A DNA stretch of 64,000 nt, taken from contig CM043952.1 in NCBI GenBank assembly GCA_014529385.2, positions 71,431,299-71,495,298 of the forward strand. The letters are read 5' to 3'. Under the pieces are notes generated by a model that was not told the DNA's origin, ran no database searches, and saw nothing but the letters and a program-made list of their open reading frames with translations. Source of the DNA: Adiantum capillus-veneris (Eukaryota; Streptophyta; Polypodiopsida; Polypodiales; Pteridaceae). Of this stretch, positions 10,837 to 21,939 are shown piece after piece (position 1 is the stretch's first letter; each line of letters opens with the position of its first letter). The position numbers and the translations under genes were made by a program.

Positions 10837-11700
10837 GAGACGATAACCCAAAATCGGTGCAGAATTTAGAGAAACTTTCTTCTACAAAGTTATAGACCAC
10901 ATCGATTCCAATCCCCATCGCGGGTAGTTTCTTCTGCAAAGTTGTAGAACACATCGATTCCGGTCTCTCTCGCGGGTAGTTTCTGCAAAATCGTTTTCAA
11001 TAAGCAGAAAAATAAAAAACAAAAAACGGAAATTGCTTTTTAGGTATGTACGCAGTCCGCGAACGATAACTCAAAATCGGTGCAGAATTTGAAAACACTT
11101 TCTTCTGCAAAGTTGTAGAACACATCGATTCTGGTCTTATCAGCGGGTAGTTTCTGCAAAATCGTTTTCAATAAGCAGAAAAATCAAAAAACAAAAAGCA
11201 AAAATTACTTTTCAGGTATGTACGCAGTCCGCGAACGATAACTCAAAATCGGTGCAGAATTTGAAAACACTTCCTTCTGCAAAGTTGTAGACCACATCGA
11301 TTCCGGTGTGCTTGGATGGTAGTTTCTGCAAAATCGTTTTTAATTAGCAGAAAAATCAAAAACAAAAAGCGGAAGTTGCTTTTCAGGTATGTACGCAGTC
11401 CGCGAACGATAACTCAAAATCGGTGCAGAATTTGAAAAAACTTCCTTCTGCAAAGTTGTAGACCACATCGATTCCGGTCTCTTGATCGAGGTAGTTTCTG
11501 CAAAATCGTTTTCAATTAGCAGAAAAATCAAAAACAAAACGCGGAAGCTGTTTTTTAGGTATGTACGTAGTCTGTGAACGATAACTCAAAATCGGTGCAG
11601 AATTTGAAGAAACTTCCTTCTGCAAAATTGTAGACCACATTGATTCCAATCTCTTTAGCGAGTAGTTTCTGCAAAATTGATTTTGATCAGGAGAAAAATT
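10837..11700. repeat. Tandem array of a ~172-bp unit
   Basis: The block GAACGATAACTCAAAATCGG recurs at about 11061, 11233, 11404 and 11576, a period of 171-172 bp. A first, diverged and partly self-duplicated unit starts near 10837. Each unit also holds CTGCAAAGTTGTAGA and GTAGTTTCTGCAAAATCG. The unit length is in the range of plant satellite monomers. Confidence 0.85.
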
Positions 11701-11717
11701 GAAAATAAAAACGTACT

Positions 11718-11729
11718 GCTCTGATACCA
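11718..11729 (-). other. Primer-binding site (initiator tRNA-Met type)
   Basis: On the minus strand TGGTATCAGAGC starts immediately after the 5' LTR ends in CAACA. This is the standard plant initiator-Met primer site and fixes the orientation of the element. Confidence 0.8.
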
Positions 11730-11875
11730 TGTTGAGAGAGAAGGAGAGAGCATAGAAGTAGAACCCCAAAGTGTGTAGAATGAATACACACATGAGATGA
11801 TGTATATATAGAGGGGACATGGGTGCCATATATAGAGAAGCCATATATTGAGTAGCTTCACATATAAGCTCAACA
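11730..11875 (-). repeat. 5' LTR of the non-autonomous copia-like element
   Basis: 146 bp, partner of 9278-9423. It is followed by the target duplication CTTTT at 11876-11880. In element orientation it begins TGTTGAGCTTATATGTG. Confidence 0.85.
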
Positions 11876-11960
11876 CTTTTACGCATAAATTCGATCACAG
11901 AAGCTTTCAAAAGACGTATCAAAGACATAAAACATCACAAAGAAAGGGTAGATGACTTAC

Positions 11961-12483
11961 CTTTATTGTACGCATCGCCAAAAGTCTCCAATTGAGCCAT
12001 CGTGGTACGTATTTTCTTATCGGTCACTTTGCTCGAGCGTTCGAAAGTCTAGTGGTCGTGTTCTCGATATTGAAAGTATAATCCAAATCTTTGAGTTCTT
12101 CAATCCACGCTTCTAAATCTTTGCATATCTTTCTTATGCCATCAAACTCTTTAAACTTAGCCTTCGTTAAGAATGATTTAGTTGTCACTTCTTCCATATC
12201 GTCATCATTTCTTTTTTTCACATTGACGACCTCTACGTCCATCACCGTTCCCATCATCATCACCGCCAGGTGCCCCAGCGTCGCCACGATGATTGTTGTG
12301 TCCTCGTGGAATAGCATGGTTTTCGCCTTCATGTTCGCCATGAAGGTCCACATAGATATCAGGCTCTCGTGTTGCTTTGCCCCGCAGAGCCTCAGCACAT
12401 TCTCGATTTGCAATTTCTAGATCCTCTTGTAGTCATCGAATAAGTTCTTCTTGCTCCTTCATCTTCCTCTCGTATCCGTACAT
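11961..12483 (-). pseudogene. Chromovirus G2 gag fragment
   Basis: This matches the G1 gag at 888-1410 almost base for base. The ATG is at 12483-12481, the frame shifts near 12215, and the last recognisable residues are GDAY, followed by GTAAGT (11960-11955). The open second frame (12413-12024) includes KFKEFDGIRKICKDLEAW. No zinc knuckle is present. It was separated from its pol by the 2.6-kb copia-like insertion. Confidence 0.65.
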
Positions 12484-12515
12484 GTCCAGAATCAACCGCT
12501 TGCTCTGATACTAAC

Positions 12516-13444
12516 TGTCACAGGAACAGAATAATAGAGATAGATAGCAAAAGCTAGAGAAAGAGATCTTTGTATTGATGAATCTTTGTAGACTTTTGAT
12601 ACAATAGAGGAGAAATTGAATATGGGTGTACTCCGTTGTACAGAGCTCAAACCTCCCGACCACCCCCGAACTTCAGTCCACTTGCATGCAGCGTCTTACT
12701 CGCACTCGCACTCGCACTTGCAGAAGAGGAAATCTGTGAATGATCCCCAAATGCACCACCCGTCGTGCTTTTATCCTTTTTTTCTTAGAAAATCCTGCAC
12801 GATTTTTGCACCAAGTATACCTTCATAATCTCAATTGCAGTAGTCTACCATGAAGAAACAAATCCACTTCTTGGTTGATAGTAGGGAGAGCTGTTTGATG
12901 TTGTATATCTGTCTCTCCCTGTGTATACTACACTACTGCTGCCCTCAAATTGTTTTTATCATAACTTTTACAAACGAACTCAGAACAGAGCAATCCAGGT
13001 ACTCAAAACGACGGGAATAGGTCTAGCTTACAAGGCTTCGCGAACAAAATTGCGAAAAACGTCTTTCTTTGGCTAAAAACGCAACTTTTAGTTTGCGACT
13101 CTTAAAACCTCTATTTTTGGGTCTCCACTACTTTTTCTAAACTTATTTTAAGCCTAACCATGCATGTTAAGCTAAAATACATAAATATAAAATATTGATA
13201 TTAATAAAAATCTCAATTTTATTGTTCATAACAGACTATCTGTTATTTATTAATCTTCATAAAATACGTCTTTAGTGTATTATTTCAAAAAGAGTATATA
13301 TGTTCTCTCTCAATATCTCAATTTCATTCATATAAGCTCTATTTAATAGACTATTCAACAATCTTTCAAATCGTGCTAAACGAAAGATATACACTACTAC
13401 ATTTTTTTTCGACTTTAAGAACTTGAAAAATTAGTCCTATTACA
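12516..13444 (-). repeat. LTR of chromovirus G2 (short form)
   Basis: A 929-bp LTR on the minus strand, closely matching 1443-2377 and likewise lacking the 183-bp intron-like segment. A TATCAGAGC primer site follows at its 3' side in element orientation. Its hexamer run is shorter than in G1. It abuts CACTA sequence at 13445, exactly as G1 does at 2378. Confidence 0.85.
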
Positions 13445-14436
13445 TTTGTTATTTATTCCCTTTGACTTTAACTATATGTGATTTTTCTAATGGAATTAAG
13501 TGTTTTTCTACTTATTTATTTTTTAGTACACATGACTAAATAAACAACCTTTCACGTGTGAGGACATCAACTGGGATGATAGTGGTCCTCTTAGAGGCCC
13601 AGAGCGAGATCGTTGGCTCAAGGAAAACCTACCTTGTCCTTGCGTTAAGTCGAAAAGGGCAATCCCTCGCTTCAGCCGCATTGCTTTGGATCACGTGGAG
13701 AACAAAGGGCTTTGTCATCCTTGGAAAAGCGCTCGAAGAGATGATAGCACGACTCACCCGTCGCTTGAGGAGGTGTCCCATTGGTCTGTTTTCGGTGGTG
13801 GTGCACCGGCATGCAAGGCCGATTGCAGAGGCAAGAGCGACTGGGCGATTTCAGTGCACCGCATACTGATCCTCCTATTGGCTCTACATCGATGGCAGCT
13901 CCTATGGCGTCTTTGTTACACTTTGAGGTAGAGGATGAGCTCATGTTCAACATGTGTGATGAGTTACTAGCTGATGAGCACAACGTGTGCGAGGAGGATT
14001 GTCAGCCCTGCACTAAACGGACTATCGAAACTGAGGATAAATTGATGAAGAGTAACTGAACACCTCTTTACGAAGGTGCACGGTACTCGGTGCTCCAAGC
14101 ATCATTGGAAGTACTCAACTTGCAAGAAAAATTCGGTTGGAGTAATGCCAGTGTTGATGCACTACTTCTGTAAGTATGGAATGTGGCTTTTATATACTCT
14201 CTCTCTCTCTCTCTCTCTTTATGGTGTCGTCTTCTAGGAATTATACTAATACGTATGTTTGTTGTAGTTTGATGGGCAAAATGTTGCCAGAAGATCACCA
14301 CATGCCTCCAGATCGTTGATGAGCTAGATTGTATGTCCCTGCACTTGGAATGGAGTATGAGCGCATCGGTTGACGCACGGTATACCGCAATGAGCATGCA
14401 CATGCTACCTCCAAACATCAAAAAACATCAAACATG
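13445..14436 (+). pseudogene. CACTA transposase (TNPD-type) 5' gene fragment, copy 2
   Basis: Duplicate of 2378-3359 with scattered substitutions. The N-terminal block reads EDELMFNMCDELL, followed (after a stop after KSN) by the region equivalent to PLYEGARYSVLQ. The probable intron keeps its donor GTAAGTATGG (near 14171) and has a longer (CT)n tract (14196-14217). The homology ends at ACATCAAA, the same point as in copy 1, where the LINE begins. Confidence 0.75.
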
Positions 14437-14558
14437 AAGTCCTCTACGCATTGATGTAAAGACATAAATTTTCAGAGTTATGGAAGGCATTTCTGTAGCA
14501 GCATTTCCGAAGTGAACACGTTGAACAAAATTGATTCTCATCTCCTATTTTACATACA
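14437..14558 (+). other. 5' untranslated region of LINE-P
   Basis: Similar to 62040-62150 on the minus strand upstream of the intact LINE A ORF1; both contain CTCTACGCATTGATGTAAAGAC. About 100 bp further upstream in LINE A have no counterpart here, so this copy may be slightly 5' truncated. Confidence 0.6.
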
Positions 14559-15507
14559 ATGTCTTCTGGCACTCGCAAGGGTTCTTCTTCTTCAACAAGG
14601 TCCACAACCATTGTGGAAAATGATCCAAAATCTCCTAAGTGTGGAGATAGCAACACAACCACCCAACCAACGACATCGGAAACCATGATCATGGCGTACT
14701 TGGTATCATTGCAAGAGACCGTAAACAAACAAGGCAAAGGCTTACGAGCACTTGCAATGGAGAATGGCACACTAAGGGTACTTGTGGTTGAGAATGAGAA
14801 TCTCAAGAGGACACTTGAGATGCAAACAACACGTTTGATGCAACTTGAAGAGGAAGTCAAGGAATGTAAACGCTCTCTTGTGGACTTGAATGCTTTGAAG
14901 GAGCGGATAAGCAAAGTAGAGCATGACCATGTATTGAAAGAGGAGAAATTTGACACTATGAGCCGGGATGTATGCGACATGAAAAATGTATCACAAACAA
15001 GTCTTGGACTGATGTATGTGGTAGCAATGTGGTTTCTAATTCCTCACTCATGCAAGCTATGGTTCAAACAAAGAATGTTGAGAATGTGGATGTGGAGGAG
15101 TTGAAGGAACGGGAGCGACGTTCCAAGAACATTGTTATTCGTGGAATTCTCGAAGAGAAGTTAGAGACACCTCCTTCTCTTGCCATTGTTATTGAAGATT
15201 TCTTCAAAACCCACTTTGGCATGTCCGGAGTTATGGTCTATGGAGCACATAGAGTGGGGAAGCAAGGAGCTCCTCGCTCGGGAGAACGGCCAATTGTATG
15301 CACCATGCCGGATGAGACCAAGCGAAAGATTATCCTTGATAATAGTTGGATCTATTTGAGGGATACAAAATGTTTTGTATGTGAAGATCGCACTATTAAG
15401 CAACAAAATATGCGTCGCAAGGCATATGAGGAAAAGAATAATAAAAACAAGGAGATCTCTCATGAAGAAAATGTGCCCAAGGAGGAGGCAAGTCTCTCAA
15501 GCAAATA
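14559..15507 (+). pseudogene. LINE-P ORF1 (L1-type RNA-binding protein), frameshifted
   Basis: Counterpart of the intact ORF1 at 61095-62027. The start ATG at 14559 gives MSSGTRKGSSSS, then a coiled coil rich in Leu and Glu (about residues 45-120). A frameshift near 15000 moves the RNA-binding part into another frame (14972-15508), which reads RSKNIVIRGILEEK and later GAHRVGKQGAPRSGERPIV. That order, coiled coil then RRM-like then C-terminal domain, is the arrangement of L1 ORF1p (Transposase_22). It ends SLSSK followed by TAG. Confidence 0.8.
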
Positions 15508-15516
15508 GGGATGCGT

Positions 15517-17645
15517 GACCTATGAGACCGAGTTACAATTGAAAATATGCTTTTGGAATTGTAATGGATACCCATGGAATGTGGGGGTTGGCATTGATGA
15601 ACTAACAAGCAAAGCCGATGTTGTACTTCTTGTTGAAACTTGGGAGCATGATACACAAAGGATTAACGGCTTGGAGGATTACAATGTACATTCATTGATG
15701 TGTTCAAAGAATCTCAAGCAACGAAGAGGACAAGGAGGGTTAGCATGTATGGTTAAGAAAGGATTGGAAGATTTTGTATCAATTGTGAAAGATGACAAGT
15801 ACAAACGTTATGTATGGCTGAAAATTATGACACCAAAAAGAGCACCCATTTTTGTAGCCGGTTGCTACATTCCTCATCATGATTCTCCCTTTTATGCTTG
15901 CATGGATAGAGATCAACCATTGTCTGATTTGGAAGAGGACATTGCTTATTTCAAAGGTGAAGGTGATGTTATTGTATTTGGGGATATGAATGATCGCACA
16001 AAAACATTGCAACATGATACTCAATAATTTGATATGCCATACATTTCAAGGGAGTTGGAGGAAGTTCACTTGTATGATCGTACTTCAATGGATGAGAAAG
16101 AGCCGGATCACTATGGAAAGTTACTTTTACACATGTGTAATAGCACGGGTATGCTCATTGCCAATGGTGTATCTTTGTGGAGTGGAACCAATGGATTTAC
16201 ATGTAGGAGACATAATAGGGATAGTGTGATTGACTATATGCTACTCTCTGAAGCCATCATGTATCGCATAAAGAGTTTTATGTTTGGTCAATGGACCCCG
16301 GAATCCGACCATCGCACCTTATGTATTGACCTTTCATGTGGAGCAGCAACTAAGCATGATAATCTCAGCCAAAGGAAAGAGAAGTTATCACTATGTATGG
16401 ATTTTAAACGGGCACCAATGTACATTGAAATGGTTGAGCAAAAATTATGGATGACAAAGCTTCAATGTGATGCACCATTGGAAACTAAATGGGAAGCTTT
16501 CAAGAAAGCTATTTGTTCTTGTGCGGAAGAATGCTTTGCCATAAAGCATCTCCATGGTATCAACAAAGATAGATCACGCAAAAGGTGGTTTGATAAAGAA
16601 TGTCAAGATGATCGAAAGTCCTTGATAAAGCTTGATGCAACTATGGACAAAGACAACTATCAAAGTCATTTGCATACATACAAGGCATTGATTCAAAAGA
16701 AGAGAAGAAGATGGGAAGTAAAGCAACAAGAATTTCAAGTCCAAGAAAAGGCACATACATGTGGAAGATTTTGGAGAAACTTGAGAGGCAAGCGGGTTGA
16801 GAATTTTGGTAACTTGAGTCTAGTGGATATGTACACACATTGTAGGCAATTATATGAGCAAGCAAATACTGAAAAAATGCCATTTTATGGTTCACTCCCA
16901 TGTATGCCGTCTTTTTTACTATTGAGGATGTATGCGGTGGGCTTGAAAAGTTGGCCACTCGCAAAGCGAGAGATCTTCAAGGTATCAAGCCGGAGATGAT
17001 CAAATGGACGGGAGATTTTACCCATGAGTGGATGTGTGATATGTTCAACCTTGCACTTCAACATGGTATGCCTTATGATTGGAGTACTAATTGGGTTAAG
17101 CCTTTGCATAAAGGAGGGGATGTACTAAAGAATGTAAGCAACTACGGGACTATAATGATTGGGTCTCGTATGGCAAAGTTGTTTGGGTGCATAATGGAGA
17201 TGAAATTGAGTGATTGGGCTGAAGAGAATGACAAGCGTGCAAAGGGACAAGCGGGTTTTCGTCGATGCCATAGCACCATTGATCATCTTGTCACTCTTTC
17301 TGTTCTCATGGAGGAAAGTCGGTTGAAAGGCAAGCGATTGTATTGTTGTTTTGTGGACTTTAAGAAAGCCTTTGATATGATTCCACGTAACAATTTGTGG
17401 AGAAGGATGGAAGAACTCCAAGTGCCAAGTGAGTTTATGCTTGCGGTTTCTCGAATCTATGAGAAGGTGATTTGTCAATTGCGCATGGGAAGAGAAATTT
17501 CAGAAATTTTTGTAAGCACTATTGGGGTTAAACAAGGATGTCCATTGTCACCAACTCTCTTTGGTCTATGCATCAATCAATTGGAACAAATGGTACTTGA
17601 CTTTATGCAAGAAGAAAGCATTGAAGAGGTCACTATTTGCAATGC
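15517..17645 (+). pseudogene. LINE-P ORF2, 5' part: endonuclease and first half of reverse transcriptase
   Basis: Homologous to the 1116-aa ORF2 at 57738-61088. The ORF2 start codon is lost: the ATG of LINE A corresponds to GTG here. The apurinic-type endonuclease is recognisable from FWNCNGYPWN through FGDMNDRT and ESDHRTLCIDL. An in-frame TAA after HDTQ near 16027 replaces a Gln codon, and a frameshift near 16910 precedes EDVCGGLEKLATRKA. The RT then runs through VDFKKAFDMIP and GVKQGCPLSPTLFG to EEVTICNA at 17645, where a CACTA terminus begins. The catalytic YADD block is missing. Confidence 0.85.
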
Positions 17646-17930
17646 GCACTACAAGAGGTTGTGTGCTCTTGTGACGCTGTTAGCGACGGAAATACACTGG
17701 GTTTTTATAACCCCCGGTGTCGCTAAAACCGTCGCTAATAGCGTCGCTACGAGAGCGTCGCTATATGCGACGCTATAGGCGTCGCTATAAGCATCGCTAT
17801 ATAGAGACGCTCATAGCAACGCTCACAGCGACGATTATAGCGACGTTTACACAGAAGTCTATAGGGACGCTTATAGCGACGCTCCAGAGCCATAAATAGC
17901 GACGGTTATAGCGACGTCCGAGAGGATTTT
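17646..17930 (-). repeat. CACTA terminal and subterminal repeats
   Basis: After the 12-bp terminus, about 15 copies of a short motif around TAGCGACG or CGTCGCTA appear in both orientations, such as GCGACGCTATA and TTATAGCGACG. Subterminal arrays of this kind bind the small CACTA protein in En/Spm. The same terminus and motif occur at 32665-32789. Confidence 0.8.
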
Positions 17931-17941
17931 TTTTTTGGTGA

Positions 17942-17960
17942 CAGGGCATTGAATGCCCTG
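17942..17960. other. Short perfect palindrome
   Basis: CAGGGCATT and AATGCCCTG form 9-bp arms around one base. On the minus strand a run of ten A residues follows shortly after. It could be a transcript-end hairpin of the CACTA genes; there is no other support. Confidence 0.35.
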
Positions 17961-18298
17961 CCACCCATCAACCATATTGTACTTGATTCACTTTTTAAAA
18001 AAAGTACAAGGGTAGATAATAGACCCAAAATAGTCACCCACAAGACGCATTGTTTGCAAAATTGACAAGCATAAAATTGACAATTGTACACATCATAGGC
18101 CAAATGAATTGATTGGCAAATGTAATAATGACAATTGTACAACATCATAGGCATAAAGAATTGATTGGCAAAATGAACTGCGGTGACAAATGTAATAATA
18201 TACATGGTTCAAAAAGACGTATAAAATCCGTCTCATGATACATAAGCTATGAGAAACCCTAAACTAATGCTATCTAGCTACGGCTAAACTGACATCGT

Positions 18299-19608
18299 CT
18301 AGTAAGACGTCTCATCGCGTCCAAGCGGCGTATCTGTCGGATTCTGACCAAAAAGACAATAAGACAACTTTCAGTAAGTATAAACATATAACGACATTTA
18401 TAAAACAATACAAAAAATAAAAAAGAGTAAACCCTAATACTAACCATGCCGCCGCGAGAACTGAGAATGTCCATCAGGGCGTTTAAGCCCTTCTTGCCTG
18501 CGTACTCGCACTCGTACGGTGTGGGATCCCGTCCTATCATCGACCACTGTCAAAACATACAAAGATTTCATTATGTTAGAATTATAAAACTCATAAACCC
18601 TAAACTATCAAACATAAAGAGCAATGCGAAAACACTTACAAAATCGGCCTCAAATGATGCCCATCCACCGCTCCCCAAGTGGTGCGAGCTACCTGCCTCT
18701 ACTCGCGCTCTGGCTGCATCCTTTTGTTGCTTCCACTTGTCGGGATTCTCGCGCGCTGCTTTCTTCGCATCCTTCCAATCTTCTTTGGCCAGCAATTCTG
18801 GCCTGTTCCACCCATGCTTGATTTCTTTTTGCACTTCGGAACGCTTGTGTTTGCAGTATTCGCGCATTCGAATCTTCATCAAGTCTTCATTGAAGTGCTG
18901 ATCCCGTGTTGGAACGGGAAACTCATCATGAAGTATGCTGATGAATCTGGCTTTTAAATCACTTGGTACTTCACTCCATTTGTTTAGTATGTAGTGTCTA
19001 AACAGCTGAGAGCAAAGACCACGCATGCGCGAGATCACCTTCTTGCCGTCATCATCCATGATGATACCGCCGCTGAGGTCGACGGAGTGAGGCAAGCCCT
19101 CTGGCCGGTGACGCGTGAACCTGGGTGTCCCGGCAGGGGTCTCTAGCGGTGTGTCGATGGGGGTACGGACATCAGGTGTCTCCACCGGCGTCTTGGCCCC
19201 GAAGCGAGGACTGTCGAGTGGGGTGGCTCCTGGCGGAATAGGTAGAGGTGTGTAGCTGGTAAGAACAGTCAGCCGCGCAAAACCTGGCGTAGATGGCGAT
19301 GTTGTGGCTAGTGTGGGGGCGGGCAAAGAAGGGGAGGGTAAAGATTCTCGTCGAACAAAAGGCGGTGTGGAGGCATCGGCGGCGGAATCCCCACAACAAC
19401 TGCCACCGCCACCACTAGGGCGCCGGTGTCTAGACGAGTGTGAAGATCGTCTCGTCGACACCGAAGCTTCGGAGCGCGCCAAATGCTCCTAAAGAGAGGG
19501 AGATGCGGATGGAGTAGGAACGCGCGATGATGCGCCAGAGCGATGACGCTCCACGTACCACTGTCTCTGATGCGGTGACAAAGAAGAAAGAAACTCCTCA
19601 TCATCCAT
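18299..19608 (-). pseudogene. CACTA second gene: Transposase_24-like protein, three exons, one in-frame stop
   Basis: Three exons on the minus strand join in frame: 19608-18640, 18546-18445 and 18343-18299. Donors are GTAAGT (18639) and GTTAGT (18444); acceptors end GACAG and GTCAG. The sum is 372 codons. The start MDDEEFLSSLSPHQ leads to a Ser/Pro/Thr-rich region with repeated TP motifs (about 70-170). A conserved block follows: YILNKWSEVPSDLKARF, then EDWKDAKKAARENPDKWKQ and GSSHHLGSGGWASFEADF. That pattern (nuclear-export-like helix, W-rich block, H-G-S ending) matches the plant En/Spm Transposase_24 family. A TAG at 19491-19489 interrupts codon 40; alternatively CTCTCTTTAG there is a splice acceptor and the true first exon lies upstream. 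The C-terminus is NPTDTPLGRDETSY. Confidence 0.75.
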
Positions 19609-19901
19609 ACCTGCATTAAACACACGAATATTTAAACTTAATATTAAATGAATAGAGTAGACAATGACGCAAAGATCATTAAATACAATGACGTAATGAC
19701 GCATATAAATACAATGACGCAATGAATTGAGTGATAGAAGAGGCAAGTCGAAAACTCAGAATTTTCAATCAAAAGATGTGAGCGCGAGTAGAAAAGAGCG
19801 TTATACACCATGGAAGGTACTTAGAGAACCAGAGCTTTTACAACACGGAGCAAAATTGTTCAAATACAATATTTGTGGCTTTAAGAGATCTCTCTCTCAT
19901 C

Positions 19902-20785
19902 CTAGCATAACTCAGCATAACTTCCTATATCTATATAGAGCTCTCCGTTTAAACACATATCCTCTGTTTCATTTTGTAGCTCCTCTGCATGCACCCCATA
20001 TAGAGTAGTAGCATCTTGATGCTCATCTGGCACCACCGCAACGGCTTCTGATTGAGCATCTTCTCTGATCTCCTCCATTGATGCCGTTGTGATTGGCACA
20101 TGGTAGCCTTCATACGTCCTTGCACTACGAGTGGCTACCTCTATGACGTACCACCAGTCTGATGTAGACTTTGTAGGATGAAATATTACCTGCCAGAGCC
20201 ACATAACTTACATGAGAGCTTTCAAGTACATAACTTGTAATAGGGGGATGTTAACTTTTTACATACTTACTTGTTCACAATGCTCGGGTAGTACGAAAGT
20301 GTCTCTTAGGTCAGTCCATTTCTTAGTAGAATCCACCTCAAGAAAACCAGACTCTCCTCTACGCACAGTAGCGTTGCGACCCTCCATGATTATCTTGAAC
20401 CATTGCACGTCGAACAAGTCGACAAAAAATCCTCTGTAATCGATCCTCAAAATCTCTTGTAGCGTGCCGAAGTAAGTGAGTTCCGCCACCACAGGATCTG
20501 CATCAGAGGAACGTCGTCGACTAGACTGTTCAAATTTTGCCATGATTCCACAATCTTGAGTAAAACGCTTTTTGTCGATCCGTTCCACCCTAAAATGTCG
20601 ACCTTTACACCATGCTGCTGTGTATGACTTATACTACAATGAACAAAGATTATGAGTGGCCGTTCAAACGTTTAGAAATAAAGTCACTAGCTAGTCGTAC
20701 ATTGCAAACTTACCTTGGTCGCGAAACCCCGAGAGTACTCCCACTCTTCCTCAGTCACTTCGTCACCGCACTGTTGTGCGCTTTT
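19902..20785 (-). pseudogene. CACTA transposase C-terminal exons (DUF4218 end and DUF4216)
   Basis: Three exons on the minus strand are supported by splice sites: 20785-20714 ending EEEWEYSRGFATK with donor GTAAGTTTG; 20633-20271 with acceptor TTCATTGTAG and donor GTAAGTATG; and 20189-19902 with acceptor CTGGCAG. They join in frame. The middle exon contains YFGTLQEILRIDYRGF and DVQWFKI, and the last begins VIFHPTKSTSDWWYVIEV. Together these fit DUF4216, found at the C-terminus of plant TNPD-like transposases. The catalytic Transposase_21 region is missing. It is a different subfamily from the gene at 50013-54020. Confidence 0.75.
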
Positions 20786-21939
20786 CAATTGATTGTAAAT
20801 GAATCCAAAACAAAGGTTATGCTTGTGAAAACCAACCATAAGGAGAAGCCATGCATTGTGTACAACAACGAGACACTTGAAGTTGTGGAGAGCTTTAAGT
20901 ACCTTGGCCTTGAGGTTCCATCCAATCACAAGTGGCATTATTGTGCTATGCGTCGTTTGGAAGCGGGAAAGAGAGCATATTATGCATTTGAGAACATGTG
21001 TAATGCGGGAAACATCAAGTGTTGGGTTCTCAAGAAGTATCTTTTTGATGCATTGGTGACACCGGTTCTTCTTTATGGAGTTGAAGTGTGGGCGGGAGCA
21101 TCTCAAAGTCTACTTGGAAAGAGTTTGAGAATGTCCAAAAGCGTTTTCTTACAAACTTTCTCCAAGTTAAGACACAAACACCATATATGCTCTTACTTCT
21201 TGAGTCGGGATCTCTTCCAATTGAGGTTATGGGCATGGAAAGGGTTGTGGAGTACATGATAAAGATGCGTCAAAACCCCTCACATCGACTTCCTACAATT
21301 GCATGGGAAGCAAGCAAAAAAGTTCAAAAGAAGCATAAAAGCAAGATCTTGAGCACGGGATGGATGCAAGACATAAAGAAGTGGTTTGGGAGATGGGATG
21401 CATTACACTTGCTACATGATGCTTCAATTGACTCTCAAGTGAATGAAGCTTTTCTACAACGCCAATGTATTACGGCTTGGGAGAAATCCGGTGGGTCACG
21501 CTTCATACATTACACCACCTATATTGCCTCCAACTACAAAACCATGTCCTTCGCTGAGAGAGGAAACCGTACTCCCACATACATGCTTGAGCCTATTCCC
21601 TTGTCCGCGATACGCACTATCGCAGCAATTCGGCTTAGCTCCCATTTCCTTTGATGCGAGATAGGGCGTTGGGGCAATGGAGAAGATTCAAATCGATTGT
21701 GCACATTATGCTCACTGCAAGTTCGAGAGTCTGAGTACCACACACTACTAGAGTGCTCAGCTTTTGATCACATCCGAACTTGCTTCTCTCACATTTTCAG
21801 CCATAACTTAGACCTACACACTTTCCTCTCCCAGCCAAAGTGTGGGCTCTCCATTGAGACTCTCATCACTACAATTTTTGAGCATCGAGAGTCACTCATC
21901 AGCCATACACATACTACATCACATGTAACTCTGGTCCCA
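20786..21939 (+). pseudogene. LINE-P ORF2, 3' part: RT thumb and C-terminal zinc-binding region
   Basis: This continues LINE-P after the CACTA segment, from LIVNESKTKVMLVK (the family has LIVNGSKTKVMLVK). A frameshift near 21090 (after GVEVW) and another near 21650 break the frame. The end carries CTLCSLQVRESEYHTLLEC, a C-x2-C...H-x4-C zinc-binding motif typical of LINE ORF2 C-termini. The last residues follow FEHRESLISHTHTT. Confidence 0.85.

Larger units (their letters stand above)
9278..11875 (-). mobile_element. Non-autonomous copia-like LTR retrotransposon (2.6 kb, complete ends)
   Basis: Direct repeats of 146 bp (9278-9423 and 11730-11875), both TGTTG...CAACA, bound a 2.3-kb interior. 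A perfect 5-bp duplication CTTTT flanks it (9273-9277 and 11876-11880), and the empty site is seen in the duplicate locus near 800. On the minus strand the primer site TGGTATCAGAGC follows the 5' LTR (11729-11718) and the purine tract GAGCGGGGG precedes the 3' LTR (9432-9424). The interior encodes no gag or pol. It is mostly two tandem arrays. The 3' non-coding region just inside the tract resembles that of the copia element at 41168-41230 (shared GGGTTTTTTCATC block), so a copia partner probably mobilised it. It is too long for a classical TRIM and too short for most LARDs. Confidence 0.85.
17646..20785 (-). mobile_element. 3' half of a CACTA (En/Spm) transposon inside LINE-P
   Basis: The left edge is the canonical terminus CACTACAAGAGG (17646-17657), followed by subterminal GCGACG repeats. 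Then, in minus orientation, come the second CACTA gene (19608-18299) and the C-terminal exons of the transposase gene (20785-19902). The right edge at about 20785 lacks a terminus and stops inside a transposase exon, so the 5' half is gone. LINE-P resumes there after a gap of about 36 codons relative to LINE A. The junction is therefore a deletion or replacement rather than a simple insertion. Confidence 0.8.

Noticed and set aside
10130..11700. CRISPR-like array
   Set aside because: Units are direct tandem repeats without constant repeats and unique spacers, inside a plant retrotransposon.
11340..11928. Minus-strand ORFs across the 172-bp array as a repeat protein
   Set aside because: The unit length is not a consistent multiple of three and the frame breaks between units; the apparent repeats follow from the DNA array.
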